Shown: positions 35,160 to 47,704, counted from the first letter of the stretch. The stretch is DNA of 64,000 bases from Torreya grandis (GCA_037957365.1 JARHVA010001426.1:3288001-3352000); one strand, 5' to 3'. Numbers and translations: made by a program. Notes: generated by a model not told the origin, from the letters alone.

Positions 35160-37960
35160 TTACACTGTGAAAAATATGGGTGTTTATAGACCCATATGTG
35201 TAACTTTAGGATCTTATCATTCTTATCGAGCCATCCCATTTTGTGTGCAATGGGTTTTAAAAGTTTGCCTTACTTTCAATCTTAAGAACTAGATATATCT
35301 CTTAAGATACACATATTTTAGAATGTATGTTTGGATTTTTGGGGCCAAAGGATACTAGGATAAGGTGCATATTGTGTTTATAGGTTGTTTTAAATATGAC
35401 TAGGAATTCATTTCCTCAATTAGGCACATAGTTTTAAAAAGTTGCTTTGTATACTACATAATTTTTGTTGCATTTTATGAATTTTGGTTGCAATAGTAAC
35501 TATTATTCCAATTCCACATCCATTTTAGTAGGTATAAATAATAAATGGTATGTCTATATAACTCCTACATGAAACCATATTATCTAATGATGTGTCTTTA
35601 GCCATCGTAGTTTACATGCAATAGGTTCACAAAGTGTGCATTATTTTTTCCTTTGGAACTAGTAGTCTGTCTTAAGAGACACATTTTGAAACATAAAAGA
35701 TTGGTTTTGGGACTGTTGAATATTGATATAAGTTTAATTTATTAAAATACATTATTTATGAGACTCAAAAATAGTTTCCTTGATTTGGTACATAATTCAA
35801 AAGTTGTTTTGTATATTAAGCAACTTTTGTGACATTTTACAAATTTTAGTTACCAAATAAAATTTCCTCCAATTTCATGTCCATTTGAGATGGTATAAAA
35901 TTATTTGGGGATGTATATATTAATATTAAATTAAACCTTAGGAGTTGAATATTTTTCTCTAGCTATCATATTTTGTGTTGCAATGGGTTTGTAAAGTTTG
36001 CATTCTTTTCTAATTTAAGAACTAATAGTCTCTCTTAAAAGTCACATTTTTTTTAATGTAATTTTCAATTTTGGAGTAAATATATAATTGGATAATGTTT
36101 ATGTTTAATTTATTTTCCATTCTAAATGTTACAATGAAATCAATACCTTGATGTGCTTACAGTTCAAATTTAACTTCACATACCGAGGAACTTTTTTTGC
36201 ATCAACAACATTTGGCTACAAGATAAACATTTATGAAAATCACAAGTCAATTTGAGTGGGTCCAAAAAATACAAATGATTTATATATTACCCTCACATGA
36301 AACCATAGGAGCTAACATAACATCTCTATCCGTCTCAGTTTATGTGCAATGAGTTCACAAAGTTCACCTTATTTTTTCCATTAAAAACATGTATTCTCTC
36401 TTACGAGATGTGTTTGGAGACATGAAGTTATGGATTTTTTGAATTGATAGAGACTGAGATAAGGTGTATATTATGTCTATATTCCATTATTTATATGATT
36501 TCTAAGTTTTTTACTCGTTTGGGTGTGTGACCCAAAATTTGCTTTATATACTGAACAACTTTTGTCTCATTTTCTAACTTTTAGTTATAGGAGAAAATTT
36601 ATTGACACTTGGACATCCAATAAAGTGGGTCCATAAATTAATTAAGATGCATAGATTATTTTTTTTTAATATTTTTTTATTTGAATATGTGTATCTATCC
36701 ATCTTGGCATGTGTGCAACGAATTCATAAAATTGTCCTTTTTCCTCATAATAACTAGTAGTCTCTTTTAAGAGACACATCTAAAAACATGAAAGTTTGGA
36801 GATTAGGGGATAAAAAATATTAGGATAAGGATTATTTTTTGTTTATAGGTCATTATTTATGTGACCATGAATTTTGTTCTTTTATTGGGCATGTTTTTAA
36901 AAAGTTGCTTCGTATTGTGATCAAAACTTGTCTCATTTGTTAACTTTTGGTTACAAGATAAAAATTCCACTAATTGGACATCCATTTGAGTTGGTAAAAA
37001 AAATATTAGGGATGGATAAAGTAATTTTTAATACAACCATAGGATATAATTATGTGTCTCTAATAGTTCTTATTGCATTGAACATGATTGGAAAAAATTC
37101 CTTCATTTTCATCTTAAGAACTAGTTATCTCTCTTTAATCACACATTTGTTAGCGTGAATGTTTGGAGTCTTTAAGCCAATAGAGACCAAGAGATTGTGT
37201 ATCTTGAATTTATATTCCATTTTTTATGTGCCCATGAATCTATTTCCTCCATTTGGAATGTGATTTAAAATTTTCTTCGTATACTAAGAAGTTTTTTTCT
37301 AATTTTGTAAGTTTTGGTTATAAGATAAAAGGTTTTTCCAATTGGACATCCATTTGATTAGGTTCAAAAAATATTAGGTAGGTCTAAAAGAATCTATATT
37401 TTAATGATAGGTACAAAAAACATGTCTCTATCAATCCCAATTTATGTGCAATGGCTTTGCAAATTTTGCCTTCTTTTCCCATTAAGAATTAATAGTCTCT
37501 CTTAAGAAGCATGTCTAGTGACATGAAAGTTTGGAGTTGAGGGTCCACTAAATACTAGAATAATGTGTATCTTGTGTTTATAAAACATTATAAATGTGAT
37601 TTCAAATTTGGTTCCTTTATTTGGGCATGTGGTTCAAAAACTTTATTGTATCATAGAAACTTTTGTCTCATTTTGTAACTTTTTACTTCAAGAGATTTGT
37701 TTTTCTCATTATACATCCATTCGAGTGGGTTGTATACATATTGGGGATATATATAGGACTCCAACATCAAAAATTTATGAATTTATAGTGCATATCTTGT
37801 TTTTATAATTTTCATTCAATGTCTTCACAAAGTTCACCTTATTTCCCCCCTTAAGAATAACTCCTTTGACATAAGAGACTCATCTAGTGGCATAAAAATT
37901 TATAGTTTGAATGCCAATGAATATAATGATAATGTATATCTTACATTTATACTCCACTAT
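35160..37960. repeat. Tandem array of about 367-bp units (about 8 copies)
   Basis: The phrase 'cttaagaactagtagtctctcttaagagacac', with changes, recurs with anchors at 35286, 35656, 36019, 36385, 36751, 37118, 37486 and 37855. Steps are 370, 363, 366, 366, 367, 368 and 369 bp. Each unit also holds 'atgtgcaatggRttcacaaagtt', 'tactaggataaggtgtatattgtgttta' and 'acttttgtctcattttgtaacttttggtta'. Units have diverged widely but keep their length. The array is satellite-like. Short plus-strand frames at 36928-37158 and 37596-37808 are by-products. Confidence 0.9.
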
Positions 37961-38646
37961 AGATGTGATCATAAAGTTAACTAATTAAATTGGATGCATT
38001 GTTCTTTGCCTTAATAAGGGAAACTTTATCTTTAACTTCGCTAAACTTCAAGAATATAAAATTGTCTACAACTGGTACTGACCTGATTAAGATGAATATT
38101 TTTTATCACCACTAACCTATAGTGAATATATTAGTATATAATTTAATTGAAATATATATGTACTATCTAAAAAATAAATAAAAATTCATAAAATAAAATG
38201 CAAATAAATTTGATAACTCAACATACCTTGGAAATTCAATCGAATGAACCACTACGATCAACTCTACTCTTGATATAAATAAGAGTTTATTCATGGTTAA
38301 ACTCACAAACCTTCTAGAGTTCCCTATTAAATGGATTTCCATGATATTTGAGCAATTACGTATTTGATGCAATAAAAAAAATTGAATAGTTGAGTATGAC
38401 CATGTATGTTTCATAGTTTTCTAACAATCATATGTTAGAATTTTTTATGGGATACCATAGAATCCAAGTTTTAAAAACAACCATAGACCTAGTGGGATAG
38501 TCAAGGTTTTCCCCATATGTGATTAGGGAAGTCAATTTATTTTTTTCCTCTATGCACCAACATAATTATTATTTTATGATCTCTTCATTATCCTCAACTA
38601 CAGTAATTAAATAAACATGCATGCATAAAAAAATATAACAATTTGT
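37961..38646. other. Unassigned spacer
   Basis: I see no gene. An 83-codon minus-strand frame at 38163-38414 has no recognisable motif. Confidence 0.4.
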
Positions 38647-38696
38647 TAATTATTAGGAATTTGACTCAATAGAGGATGGTTAGTATGGTGTCTATA
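38647..38696 (-). repeat. Collapsed 3' LTR of element C (about 50 bp)
   Basis: The sequence 'aggaatttgactcaatagaggatggtta.tat.gtgt' matches the first 40 bp of the right LTR (45247-45283). It then jumps directly to 'ctata', the last bases of that LTR ('aggtgtctata' at 46416-46426). About 1.1 kb has been lost between two GTGT words. It is immediately followed by the polypurine tract. Confidence 0.75.
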
Positions 38697-38707
38697 GTTT
38701 TCCCCTA
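38697..38707 (-). other. Polypurine tract of element C
   Basis: The minus strand reads TAGGGGAAAAC directly before the LTR start TATAGACACC. Position and composition fit a PPT and confirm the minus orientation. Confidence 0.7.
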
Positions 38708-41400
38708 TTTATGAAGGTGTTGTAATATATAATCACAGTAACATCTTCATAAAGAATGGAAGGGTCTTGTATTCCAACAAGAAGATGATGATTAAAAAAT
38801 AAGGATCCAAATGGTTTTGGGAAGCCTATGATGATGCCCCATTGAGTGGCCATCACATTTGTTGATGGATGGTCCCTCGAAAAGAAACAAGAATAAAGGT
38901 GGAATTAACCCATGGTTGAGATTAATCCAAATGAGAAAATGCTTGCATTCATTGATTTAAAAAGGATACTGATTTTCCCAAAGGTATTTATAATCAAGAA
39001 TAAAAGTCAAAATAATGATTTGCCCATATGCGGTTATAATCATTAAGAGGACCAAAATTGGCTAAAGATGATTGTGACCTAGTTAGGATTGATTAGCGAT
39101 CATAACTCAAGGATATAACTTGGAATACAGATTAAATATGAGTGGGTGAAAAGTGATGAAATAGATGAATAGAAGAATATGATTGATCAGTGTGAATGAT
39201 TCAATTATACCTGGTAATGAGGAGATGCACGTCCTGAATAGAAATGATACAACTAGAATGGTCATTGGGTTGATTTGTTCAAGGGTGGGATGGAAGGATT
39301 TACCAAGGTGCCAAGGAGAAATTTCTATAGATCCATTGATTGTAGACCTTTTTGAATCTTATTTTTACTATAGCATGTGATGGTAGGCTTCATGATAGAA
39401 CACCATGAAGAATTGGCCAAAATATGCATAAAAACTGACTCCTGATATCCAATAAACACTCAAAATAATATACCAATGATAAAAACCATGATGATAATAT
39501 TGACATATGAATATGGATAAACTCAAGAATAATGTGTGTAAGGAATCACCTAATGCATACATATAGACTGAGTCAAGGTAATAGTGTTTAAAACAAACAA
39601 ATAGGCAAGAGAATAAACAAACAAACAGACAAATAAAAAAATAAAAAAAACAAATAAATATAAATCCTAAAAACAAAAGCAAAAGAAAGCATTCTAACAA
39701 TGACAATGCCCTAGTAAGGCGAATTGAGGATAACTAACTAGGATTAGACAAGATAAATGTTTTTATATTTTTGAAATATTTGAATTTTTTTAGAATTTTG
39801 AGGTATCTTAACTCATTAGAGAATGACAAGATACCTTATCATAAAATGGTGAGAGTGTTTGGCTTAGGTTGCTCACAAAATGGCGAGAGTGTATGGGAAG
39901 GGGGATTGAGGTGACCTCAACATGATTTGAGTATGACCCAAATAGTCTTGAAAGAACCTCAAGTCATAGTAATTCCATGCACACAAAAGGTGGGTAAAAA
40001 CTAACTAGGTCCTAATAAGTTCTCAAATCTAGCAAATAGCCAGTCAAATGAAAATAGTAATGGCAAGGTGAAGCGGCAATGCATGATAAACAAGTATTGC
40101 CCCTAGTTTTCCCATTAGCTATTATAACTAAGATATAATGGCATAGTTAAATGGTACTAATTTTCCCATAGGTGGTTATAATTACTAGCAAGATTGGTGA
40201 AATACTTATTTGGCCATAAGCAGTTATAATCAAGCTCACATATACAAACATGGATATATGATGAAAGATATCTTTCCAGATCAACTGTTAAAATACTTTC
40301 ATACATTGTCATTATAAACATGGATTATATTTATTTTTGAAACTTTATTGGAATCCCCCCAAAAAAGGTGTGGAAAGAACCAAATGAACCAAAATCAAAA
40401 TAGGATTGGGTAGGATGACTAAAAATAGGATTTGGTCTAAATAGGAATGGAATGATACGATGGTATGATCTTTCTTAAGATAAAATGGTAAGAGGGTTTC
40501 CCCCAAGTGATTGGGTAAATGGTAGAAATATGCAACAATGGTAAAATGATATGTAAAAATGACCATAGCATGGCAATGTAAAATAATATAGTACATGTTT
40601 TTGGCCTGGGTCTAGTAAATGGCATATGATTCTATTTTTCCTCTTGAGATGGAGATGCACATCCTAATCAATAAATGATACAAATAGAATACTTGATCAT
40701 GTTAATTACTAGCCCACACCTCATCTAAAAATCCTCTCTATCAAGAACTCGATGTATATTTGGATGCCAAGAATGTTTTTTTGATCTTTCTTGGTCATTG
40801 ATTTTGATTCCTTCGAATGTCAAGACAAGGTATCTTTATAGCCTCTGCAAAGGAAAGTGTGGCTATGGATGGTAAACAAGGACAAATTATGGATGATAGG
40901 TTTGATTTTGAAATGGAATGGTGAATGATAATGGAATGTATGATGGTAGGGAAACAAATGAATATTAGGATGTTCAGTCCCATGTAATATTATTGATACC
41001 AGATTTGATATAATTTTAGTTATGGTGAGGCCAAAGAATTTTTCTCTCAATATAACCACCAATTTTTTTTTTTGTTTGATCTTGAGAGTAGCTACCATCT
41101 TATTAGGCTATAGATAGGAAGTTATTTTGATTTGATCTTTGATTTTATCTTCATCAAGTAGTGAATAACTTTTGTGCTCAGCTATTAGTGCCTCAAAAAA
41201 AAATTCACCAATGAAGTTGTATTTATTGTCCTATAGCACCTCCAAGAATGTTTTACTAAGGAATGTTGACTTTTGACTTTGATTATCTTCTAGTTATTTT
41301 GAAAATGTTTCACTAGGAGAGTGTTATTCTACTACATGAATGTTGTCTTGGCCTCTTTATTCTTCTTCAACTGCTATATCATCATGGATGGAATTCAACA
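38708..41400. other. Non-coding interior of element C
   Basis: I see no recognisable domain. Several minus-strand frames (39368-39706, 40345-40660, 40795-41098) are rich in Phe, His, Ile and Tyr and lack motifs. A short duplication, 'aaaatggYgagagtgt', occurs near 39844 and 39880. The segment 'tttcccaaaggtatttataatca' occurs at both 38973 and 41992, which suggests short internal repeats. Confidence 0.5.
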
Positions 41401-42960
41401 AAGTGTGATTCTATCTATCCCAATCAACACTTTTGGGAGATGTAATGTTAATAATATGGCTATCTTGGTTGATGGTAATGGCCCATGGAATGGTAATGGA
41501 AAAGGGAGAGGTTGCACAATCCTTGTAGAAGATACTAGGATAACTTATGTCGAAGCTGAAGTACTCATCCTCAAAAACCATAGAAGGATCACAAATGTAT
41601 TCAAATTTATCTATAAGGCATGTGTAACCAATGTTGTAACAATCATGAATGTACTCTTTTTTTGAATCTGGTTTTAACTCAAGGGAATCTAAATCCAATG
41701 TTGAGACTGATGTTGATTTTGATTCTATGCTAAATCTGATGTTGGTTCAAGAATAAAAATTGACTCTAATTTTGATTTTTCATCTGGTGGGTATTATATT
41801 ACAATGATGTCTTGATAAATATTTGGTTTTGGATAAGTCAAAACATGTAATGGCATGATGGACTCCACAAAAATTGGTTTGTTGAAGTAAAACTTCTGTA
41901 GGATGCAAAATACGTCAAGAGACATTTCCTTAAAGACTGGCTTCTCAATAGGAGGCTCTTAAAAGATAGGCATATGGTTGAGGTAATGATTTTCCCAAAG
42001 GTATTTATAATCATTAAGAAGTGATTTATCAAAGATGGGTTTTTCAGGGTGAGACTCCTTGACAATTGGTATAGGATCAATAGTTAATTTATCATAAGTT
42101 GACTTATCACAAGTGGTTGGTTGAATAGAAACATCTCAGATTAGTTGGTTGTCCTAGCCTTAGTTTATAATGAGTTTGAAAATACCAATTTTGAACATAG
42201 CTTGGTCTTCAAATGATTGGATCGATTGAGGTTTGGATGGGATTGGTACTGGATGAGAAATGACTTATGGTTGGATAATGGTAGGGCATTGAGGAGCATG
42301 ATTTATTGCATGAGCCAAAGGATAAAATCCTAAAATGGTAATGATAGGGAATTATGGATCTTTATTACTCACACAAGCCAAAGTATAAGGTTTTGGAATG
42401 ATGAAGGGGTATTATGGAGATTGGTTGCTCGCATAAACCAAAGGACTAGGTCTAGGAATGGTAATGGTATTCCTTGGATATTGTGGAGTTTGATGGCTTG
42501 TATAATCCAAAGGTTAGGGGTAGTTGATGATAAAATATAAAAATGACATCATGAAACTTGATTTCTTGCATAAGCAAAATCATCCATGTCTTCTTCATAA
42601 ACTAGATCATCCCAATCTTGAGTTGGATCATAAGCTAGTTCTTGATTATGTTCCATGTACTGATTATTGCAAAGAGGGTACGGATCCATATCCTAAACAA
42701 CATTATCTATAGTTAGGTCTTCAAATTATTATTCACAAGACTCTTCATACCAATCAAGGTTTCTACTTGGATCGTAAGTTGTTTCGTGACTTTGTTCCCA
42801 TGAATGATTAATATGAAACATATAGAAATCTGTCTCACAAACCATATTAGCATCATTGGGGTCTTGACAAAAGCCATAAAAGTAATTTTTTTTGGCCATT
42901 ATATCATAATTTGGATTGTTATTAAATCCACCACAAGTGTATCTAGACATATTTACGTAA
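41401..42960 (-). pseudogene. Broken acidic repeat-containing ORF of element C
   Basis: The minus strand starts near 42950 with MSRYTCGGFNNNPNYDIMAK and runs 73 codons to a stop, followed in the same region by further pieces. Two related peptide segments occur: SHETTYDPSRNLDWYEES and NQELAYDPTQDWDDLVYEED, about 157 bp apart, an acidic Y-D-P repeat. Then comes a stretch coded by the 62-bp tandem repeat, and finally MDLDSLELKPDSKKEYIHDC at 41411-41698 (95 codons). Position downstream of the leader would fit gag or the gag-pol linker, but no gag motif, zinc knuckle or protease active site is visible. I do not assign a function. Confidence 0.45.
42303..42550. repeat. About 62-bp tandem repeat within element C
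   Basis: Copies of 'gcataagccaaaggayaaggtctaggaatggtaatg' start near 42305, 42369, 42427 and 42494. The spacing is near 62 bp, so on the minus strand it would code for a protein repeat of about 21 residues. The order and length are preserved but the copies differ. Confidence 0.75.
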
Positions 42961-44970
42961 ATGATGAAATATCTAAAATGAAAAGGCTTAGAGTTCTAAA
43001 AACTTTGAAAAAATATGTCCAAAGGATAAATGGTTCAAGCTTGGTCTAACTTGGTCAAAAGGTGGAACTATATCTCCAATGTGGTTTGAAGTGGATCTGT
43101 ATCTCCAAAATGATTTTTGTTAAGACTTGGCATAAAATATTTTAATATCAAATGTCTAATGTCAAATTTCATACGCACAAAAGGTTAAGTGTCTGAATAA
43201 AAACTGGCATGTCAAAGGTCTAGGTCAAAATATTCCAAATAAGGTTTAAACTAGGAAAAGGTAAAGTTGAGCTACTAGGTCTTTTGTTCAAACATGGATT
43301 AAAAAGCTAGGTTTAAACAAAAAGGCATGTGCCAGGACTCTTGGTCAAACAACATCAAAAGATAGACTTGAAACAAAGGCTAATGTGATTTGATTTAATC
43401 TAACAAGATTGAAAACAACTTTAACATAGACCCGACACATGAAATCAAACATAAACATGATCAATTGGCACAAGCCATAAGACAAAAAGATCTTTAAAAA
43501 AGGTTGTGTTATCCCAAATAAAGGCACAAACAATGATGAGGATATGTATTAAACAAATAAACCATTAATAGGTTTCAATTTTGGATAATCGATTAATCGA
43601 AGTTATGCAACCCAAAAGAGAAAGATCTATGTATTATCTCCATGAATTGAGGCCTAAACAAAAATCAATCAATGTTTGGATCCTAACTTGACAAGGCTAA
43701 TTTAAAAATCAATGTTTAAAAGTAGGATTTGACTAAACAAATTAGACAAGATTGGACAACATGATGGCACAAGACAAAGGTCTAAATGGTATACATAAAT
43801 TGGGTTGAAACAAATCGTTTTGATATAATGGTGAATAAGTCTTGAAACAAACTGAGTACCCTAATAGTGTAAGCATGATCGAATGATGCAATCAATACTA
43901 TGTTTCAAAAGACTTAAAAGGCTCTAAATGTTTTGACATGATTTGGGTAGCATACCACTACCCTTTGTAACTCAAATAAATTATTTTAACATGGCTTATG
44001 AACAAAAAATACAATTTTTAGTCTCAAAGCATACTAAGCAAAAATGACCAAAATACACTAAGTATAATCATCCAAATCCTAACAAGGGTATGGCATGTGG
44101 GGTTGACTAAACTATCAAGTTTTCAAAATTTATAGGGGAATCAATTTCAAAATGACTTTCATGTCAAATGGTGTAAAAAATAAGCATCAAAATTGGGTGA
44201 CCATAGTATTGGCTAGTTATAAAAAGGTCTAGTCCTTTTTACAACCACTCCATCCTATTGTTCACTCAGTGTAGTGTGATGTCCAAATGTAGATATGTCC
44301 CATGTGCAACTCCAAAGGAGCCAAATGAATTTAATGTTGGGAGGTGAAACCCTGGGTCAAAGCTTCCCTAAATAACTTGCAAGAGGTGATGAAGCCCCAC
44401 TCACAAGCCAAGATGCATAAATAAATAAAGCATGAAAGTAGAAAGACTTTAGGGTCATGTTTAAGATCACCAAAACTTTGATGAGTTTTTGGGGAGTGCT
44501 TTAGATGACTTTCTTTCTAAGCCTTGGACTAGGCTATTTATAATAGGAATGGCTCTTTTGATTTCAAGGGTTACCTATAAGGGACAAATGGAAGAACATA
44601 CATGCAACATTCCTCTTGTTGCCAAACAAAATAAAAGTAAGCAACTATTGCAAACAAAAATTCACAAGTGTGTTCAATTTTTAAACCCAAATTGAAATCT
44701 TTGGTGGTATTCATTTGACCCCTTGGTCTTAGTTGTAAACTTTGAAAAACATTCACCAAAAACATCTAAATTTTTTGTTAAACACCAAAAATAAGGTTCC
44801 TAATTAATTATTAAGCATGAAAAGGTGATTTAAACATGTTTTGAGAAAATGTTAAGCTTGGTATTATAGCAAAATTGTTAGCATGTCCTTCATCTTTGAA
44901 GCTCTTTTGAGTTTGAAACAACAAACTTAAGAAAAATAGCTCTCATATCTGTGTTTTTTGAAAAGGGAAG
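42961..44970. other. Leader-proximal region of element C, no recognised coding
   Basis: No domain is recognisable on either strand. The phrase 'aaaggtcta', 'aggtttaaac' and 'ttggtcaaa' variants recur around 43020-43350, giving a loosely repetitive texture. Confidence 0.4.
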
Positions 44971-44974
44971 TGAT

Positions 44975-45115
44975 TAATGTTAGTTACTACCACCGATGTT
45001 GGTTACGGCTAATCGAGATCTAATCAATGTTAGTTTTCCTAACTGATGTCAATTAAGTTAGGTAACCAATGTCAGTATTTCCTATTGATGTTGGTTACTA
45101 TGTAAAACCGTGGTA
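44975..45115. repeat. Short degenerate repeats in the leader of element C
   Basis: Variants of 'aaccgatgttggttac' (ccgatgttggttac, tcaatgttagtt, tgatgtcaatta, caatgtcagt, ttgatgttggttac) recur every 25-35 bp, on the leader side of the primer binding site. Confidence 0.6.
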
Positions 45116-45216
45116 AGCAAAAATGGAAAAATAAAAATCAATTTAGAAGAGTTTTAAAGGCTAAAATAAATATTTTAAAGATGAAAAAAGATCTCCTTCA
45201 GGTGTGAGATGCATCT

Positions 45217-45238
45217 AGTCCCACTAGGCATGCCATTA
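45217..45238 (-). other. Primer binding site of element C
   Basis: The minus strand leaves the LTR as CTAGAGCACA and continues TAATGGCATGCCTAGTGGGA. The core matches TTTTTTGGCATGCTTGGTGG of element D. It is the best-preserved copy after D. The tRNA is not assigned. Confidence 0.8.
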
Positions 45239-46426
45239 TGTGCTCTAGGAATTTGACTCAAGAGAGGATGGTTACTATCGTGTTAGTTCCAAAATGAAAA
45301 CAAAATGAAATAAACACACTAATAACATAACATCTCTAGGCCTAGACACTAGGGAGAGCTTAGTTAACAAAAAAAATGACAAACACAACTAGAAAGCAAG
45401 GAATGGAAACACAATAATTCCTTCACATTCCTTGGATGCTCCAAATGCCTTTGTAATGGTGGCTTGCTCAACTTGTGCTCATGAAGTCATCATCAAAGAA
45501 GGATTGCCTATCTCCTCTTCTCGTTGGCACCTTTGGCTTGGCTTGGCATCAATTTGGCATGGTAACACTAATTTTATGAATCTTTTGTAACCAATCCTAC
45601 ATTATAACTTTGAACAAATTAAGCTTAGAAAGATGTTGTGAGGCCTCCTATTTATATATCTTTAGATTTGATCAGAATCAACCTAAACCATCCATCTCAA
45701 GATTGAGATGTTTGGTTGAGGATTAATTTAATTTTTGGTATTAAGTTTGTAATTATCCTTATCATGTCATTGGAATAATGGGAAATTAAGAGGCATGGAG
45801 GGCATCATGGAAGGTATTGATGAGGCATGGGAGGCATGAATCATGATATTTGTGGCATTTATGGCCTAGGGATGTCTTCCCAAGAAATGAGGTCACTTGA
45901 TGATGCAGATATTCAATATTCATTTCTAAAAACAAGTATTCAACAAGTTTCCATGGAATTATTAATTATGCCTTGATTTGGTTTAATTAGCTCTTAAGCA
46001 TGTTTAAGCACTTTGTGTACAAATTACCCAAATTGATCAGATTACCTTGTTATTGGTCTAAAAGTTGATAGGATTGGAATTAGAAGATGATTTTAGATGT
46101 GTTGGAATCATAATTCCATTTAGGATGTTTCCAATAAAAAATAAAAAAGGCACATGTCTTGTGCAAAATATTTGATAAAGAAGAACAATCCAGCACACCC
46201 AAGTCTAAATTTGGCATTTTATCTCAGAATGAATTGATCAAATTTATCGAGGCCATAAGTTGCATTTCCCCATTTAGGGATACCCTAGCCAAAATCAACA
46301 CTTGAATATGTTAGTTTCACATCATTTATCATGCTTTAGTGTTTTTAGGCCAAATTGTGCATTTTGAGTGGAAATTGGCCAAAATCCTGATTAGAGGTTA
46401 TCAGTGGACAGATTTAGGTGTCTATA
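45239..46426 (-). repeat. 5' LTR of element C (right copy), 1188 bp
   Basis: On the minus strand it starts TATAGACACCTAAATCTGTC at 46426 (canonical TG changed to TA) and ends CTAGAGCACA at 45239, just before the primer binding site. A good TATA box lies inside it. The only partner is the collapsed remnant at 38647-38696. It contains a G-rich direct repeat 'gaggcatg.agg' at 45790-45840. Confidence 0.75.
45649..45661 (-). promoter_or_regulatory. TATA box in LTR of element C
   Basis: The minus strand reads GATATATAAATAGG, a strong TATA match, about 770 bp into the LTR from its 5' end and upstream of the primer site. It is the most promoter-like sequence in this element. Confidence 0.55.
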
Positions 46427-47704
46427 ATAAACACATATTTAGTTTTAAAAACTTGGAAATGTCAGTTTTGGCAATGCTTTCAGCATACATGACTTGTGCA
46501 CATACCACTAATCTTGTTCAAATTTTCTCTTAGCCAATTATCTCATCTATGAGCCCAGTCTTTCTAAATTATCATTATTGACACACATGATTCCCTAGGT
46601 CTCTACTTGAATAACATGTTATATTATCTAGAATATTTATTAACCTCATATCATAGCTTCATACTTTATAGACACTACTTGTCCTCCTTAGTTATTTTTT
46701 CCCAACTACATCTGTTTGACTAGGCTAGACCCATCTTCATGCCCTTTAAAAACTACTTTACTATTTTAAATTCATTCCTATGCATCAAACGATATATTTT
46801 TTTGATTACTTTATAGATAAAATACCAAAAGAGTTTGTTATTTATAAAAATCAAGATTAATCCTATGTATATCTAGAACTCACTTTTAAAATCACTACCA
46901 CAATTAATAATACATCTGCACATTAAGAGGAACTATCTTATAGCTTCCAAACATAAAAACCATCCAAGGAGAAGGATCTAAACTAAGTATAATTACCATT
47001 GTATGGTAAAAATCATAGGTTTTCAATTGTCAAAATCCATACTTGAGATTGCATTGCATGATAATATCCCATTGATTACAAACACTCAACTAGGTGGGAT
47101 AACTACATGTAGTTTGAGCTCTATTTAGAGTATTTGAATGGAGGTAACACGTTTCTAGTTAATTATGAGTGATTTAAGCTAGCTAAATCCATCACACTAA
47201 TCCATTTTTATAGGCAAACGTATTTTTGAAAGTGAGGTTATGATTTTGAAATAGGGAGAAGGAAAACATATCTATCTATATAGGATAAGGTTTAATAATT
47301 CATAGGAGTCACTCTCATATGCATGTGTAGTAATCCCAATTATCACAAATTAATACATGTATTTTGGAAAATTATAGCCTAACTTAGACAACTCTACCTT
47401 ACCACATGCATCTAATAAGCACCAGACTTGTCCTAGTAGGCACAATGGCTTTCTCTCCAATTTTGAGAAATCACAATCCCTTTTCCAACCTTTGATAAAA
47501 TTTTACCCTATCAAAGGCCACAAAAAATTTAAATTAATTAATTACCCAATTCTATTAGTGTTTTCATAAATAGTAAATTGTAATACATTAGTAATACTTT
47601 GTTAAAAACATTCAAATTAGTATGTTAATTTTTATATCTTATGAATTTAAATATTCTATAGTTTTTTCATAATTATATCACTCAAATATAAAACAATATA
47701 AACA
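46426..47704 (+). repeat. 5' LTR of element E (left copy)
   Basis: Shares with the right copy 'cttagccaattatctcatct', 'tattgacacaca', 'cctcatatcata', 'gtcctccttag', and near the end 'acccaattctattagtgttttcataaatagtaaatt'. Both copies contain 'acacattaagag' and 'ccatccaaggaRaaggat'-like words. Its 3' edge is set where similarity fades and is uncertain by tens of bases. No convincing primer binding site follows. Confidence 0.7.

Larger units (their letters stand above)
38647..46426 (-). mobile_element. LTR retrotransposon C (non-autonomous, left LTR collapsed)
   Basis: A full LTR lies on the right (45239-46426), followed on the minus strand by a clear primer binding site. On the left, only the two ends of the same LTR remain, joined to each other, and these are flanked by the expected polypurine tract. 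The orientation is minus. The 6.5-kb interior shows no RT, RNase H, integrase or protease; it carries a broken acidic, repeat-containing reading on the minus strand at about 41400-42960. The primer site is the one used by elements A and D, so they could have shared a primer tRNA. I find no target-site duplication: left flank tttgt, right flank directly joined to element E. Confidence 0.75.

Noticed and set aside
13165..37960. CRISPR-like interpretation of the regular arrays
   Set aside because: Units are 367 and 557 bp with whole-unit similarity, no short direct repeats with unique spacers, and the DNA is plant-like.
39368..41098. Several minus-strand frames of 60-112 codons
   Set aside because: Phe/His/Ile-rich, overlapping in different frames, no known domain; treated as non-coding interior of element C.
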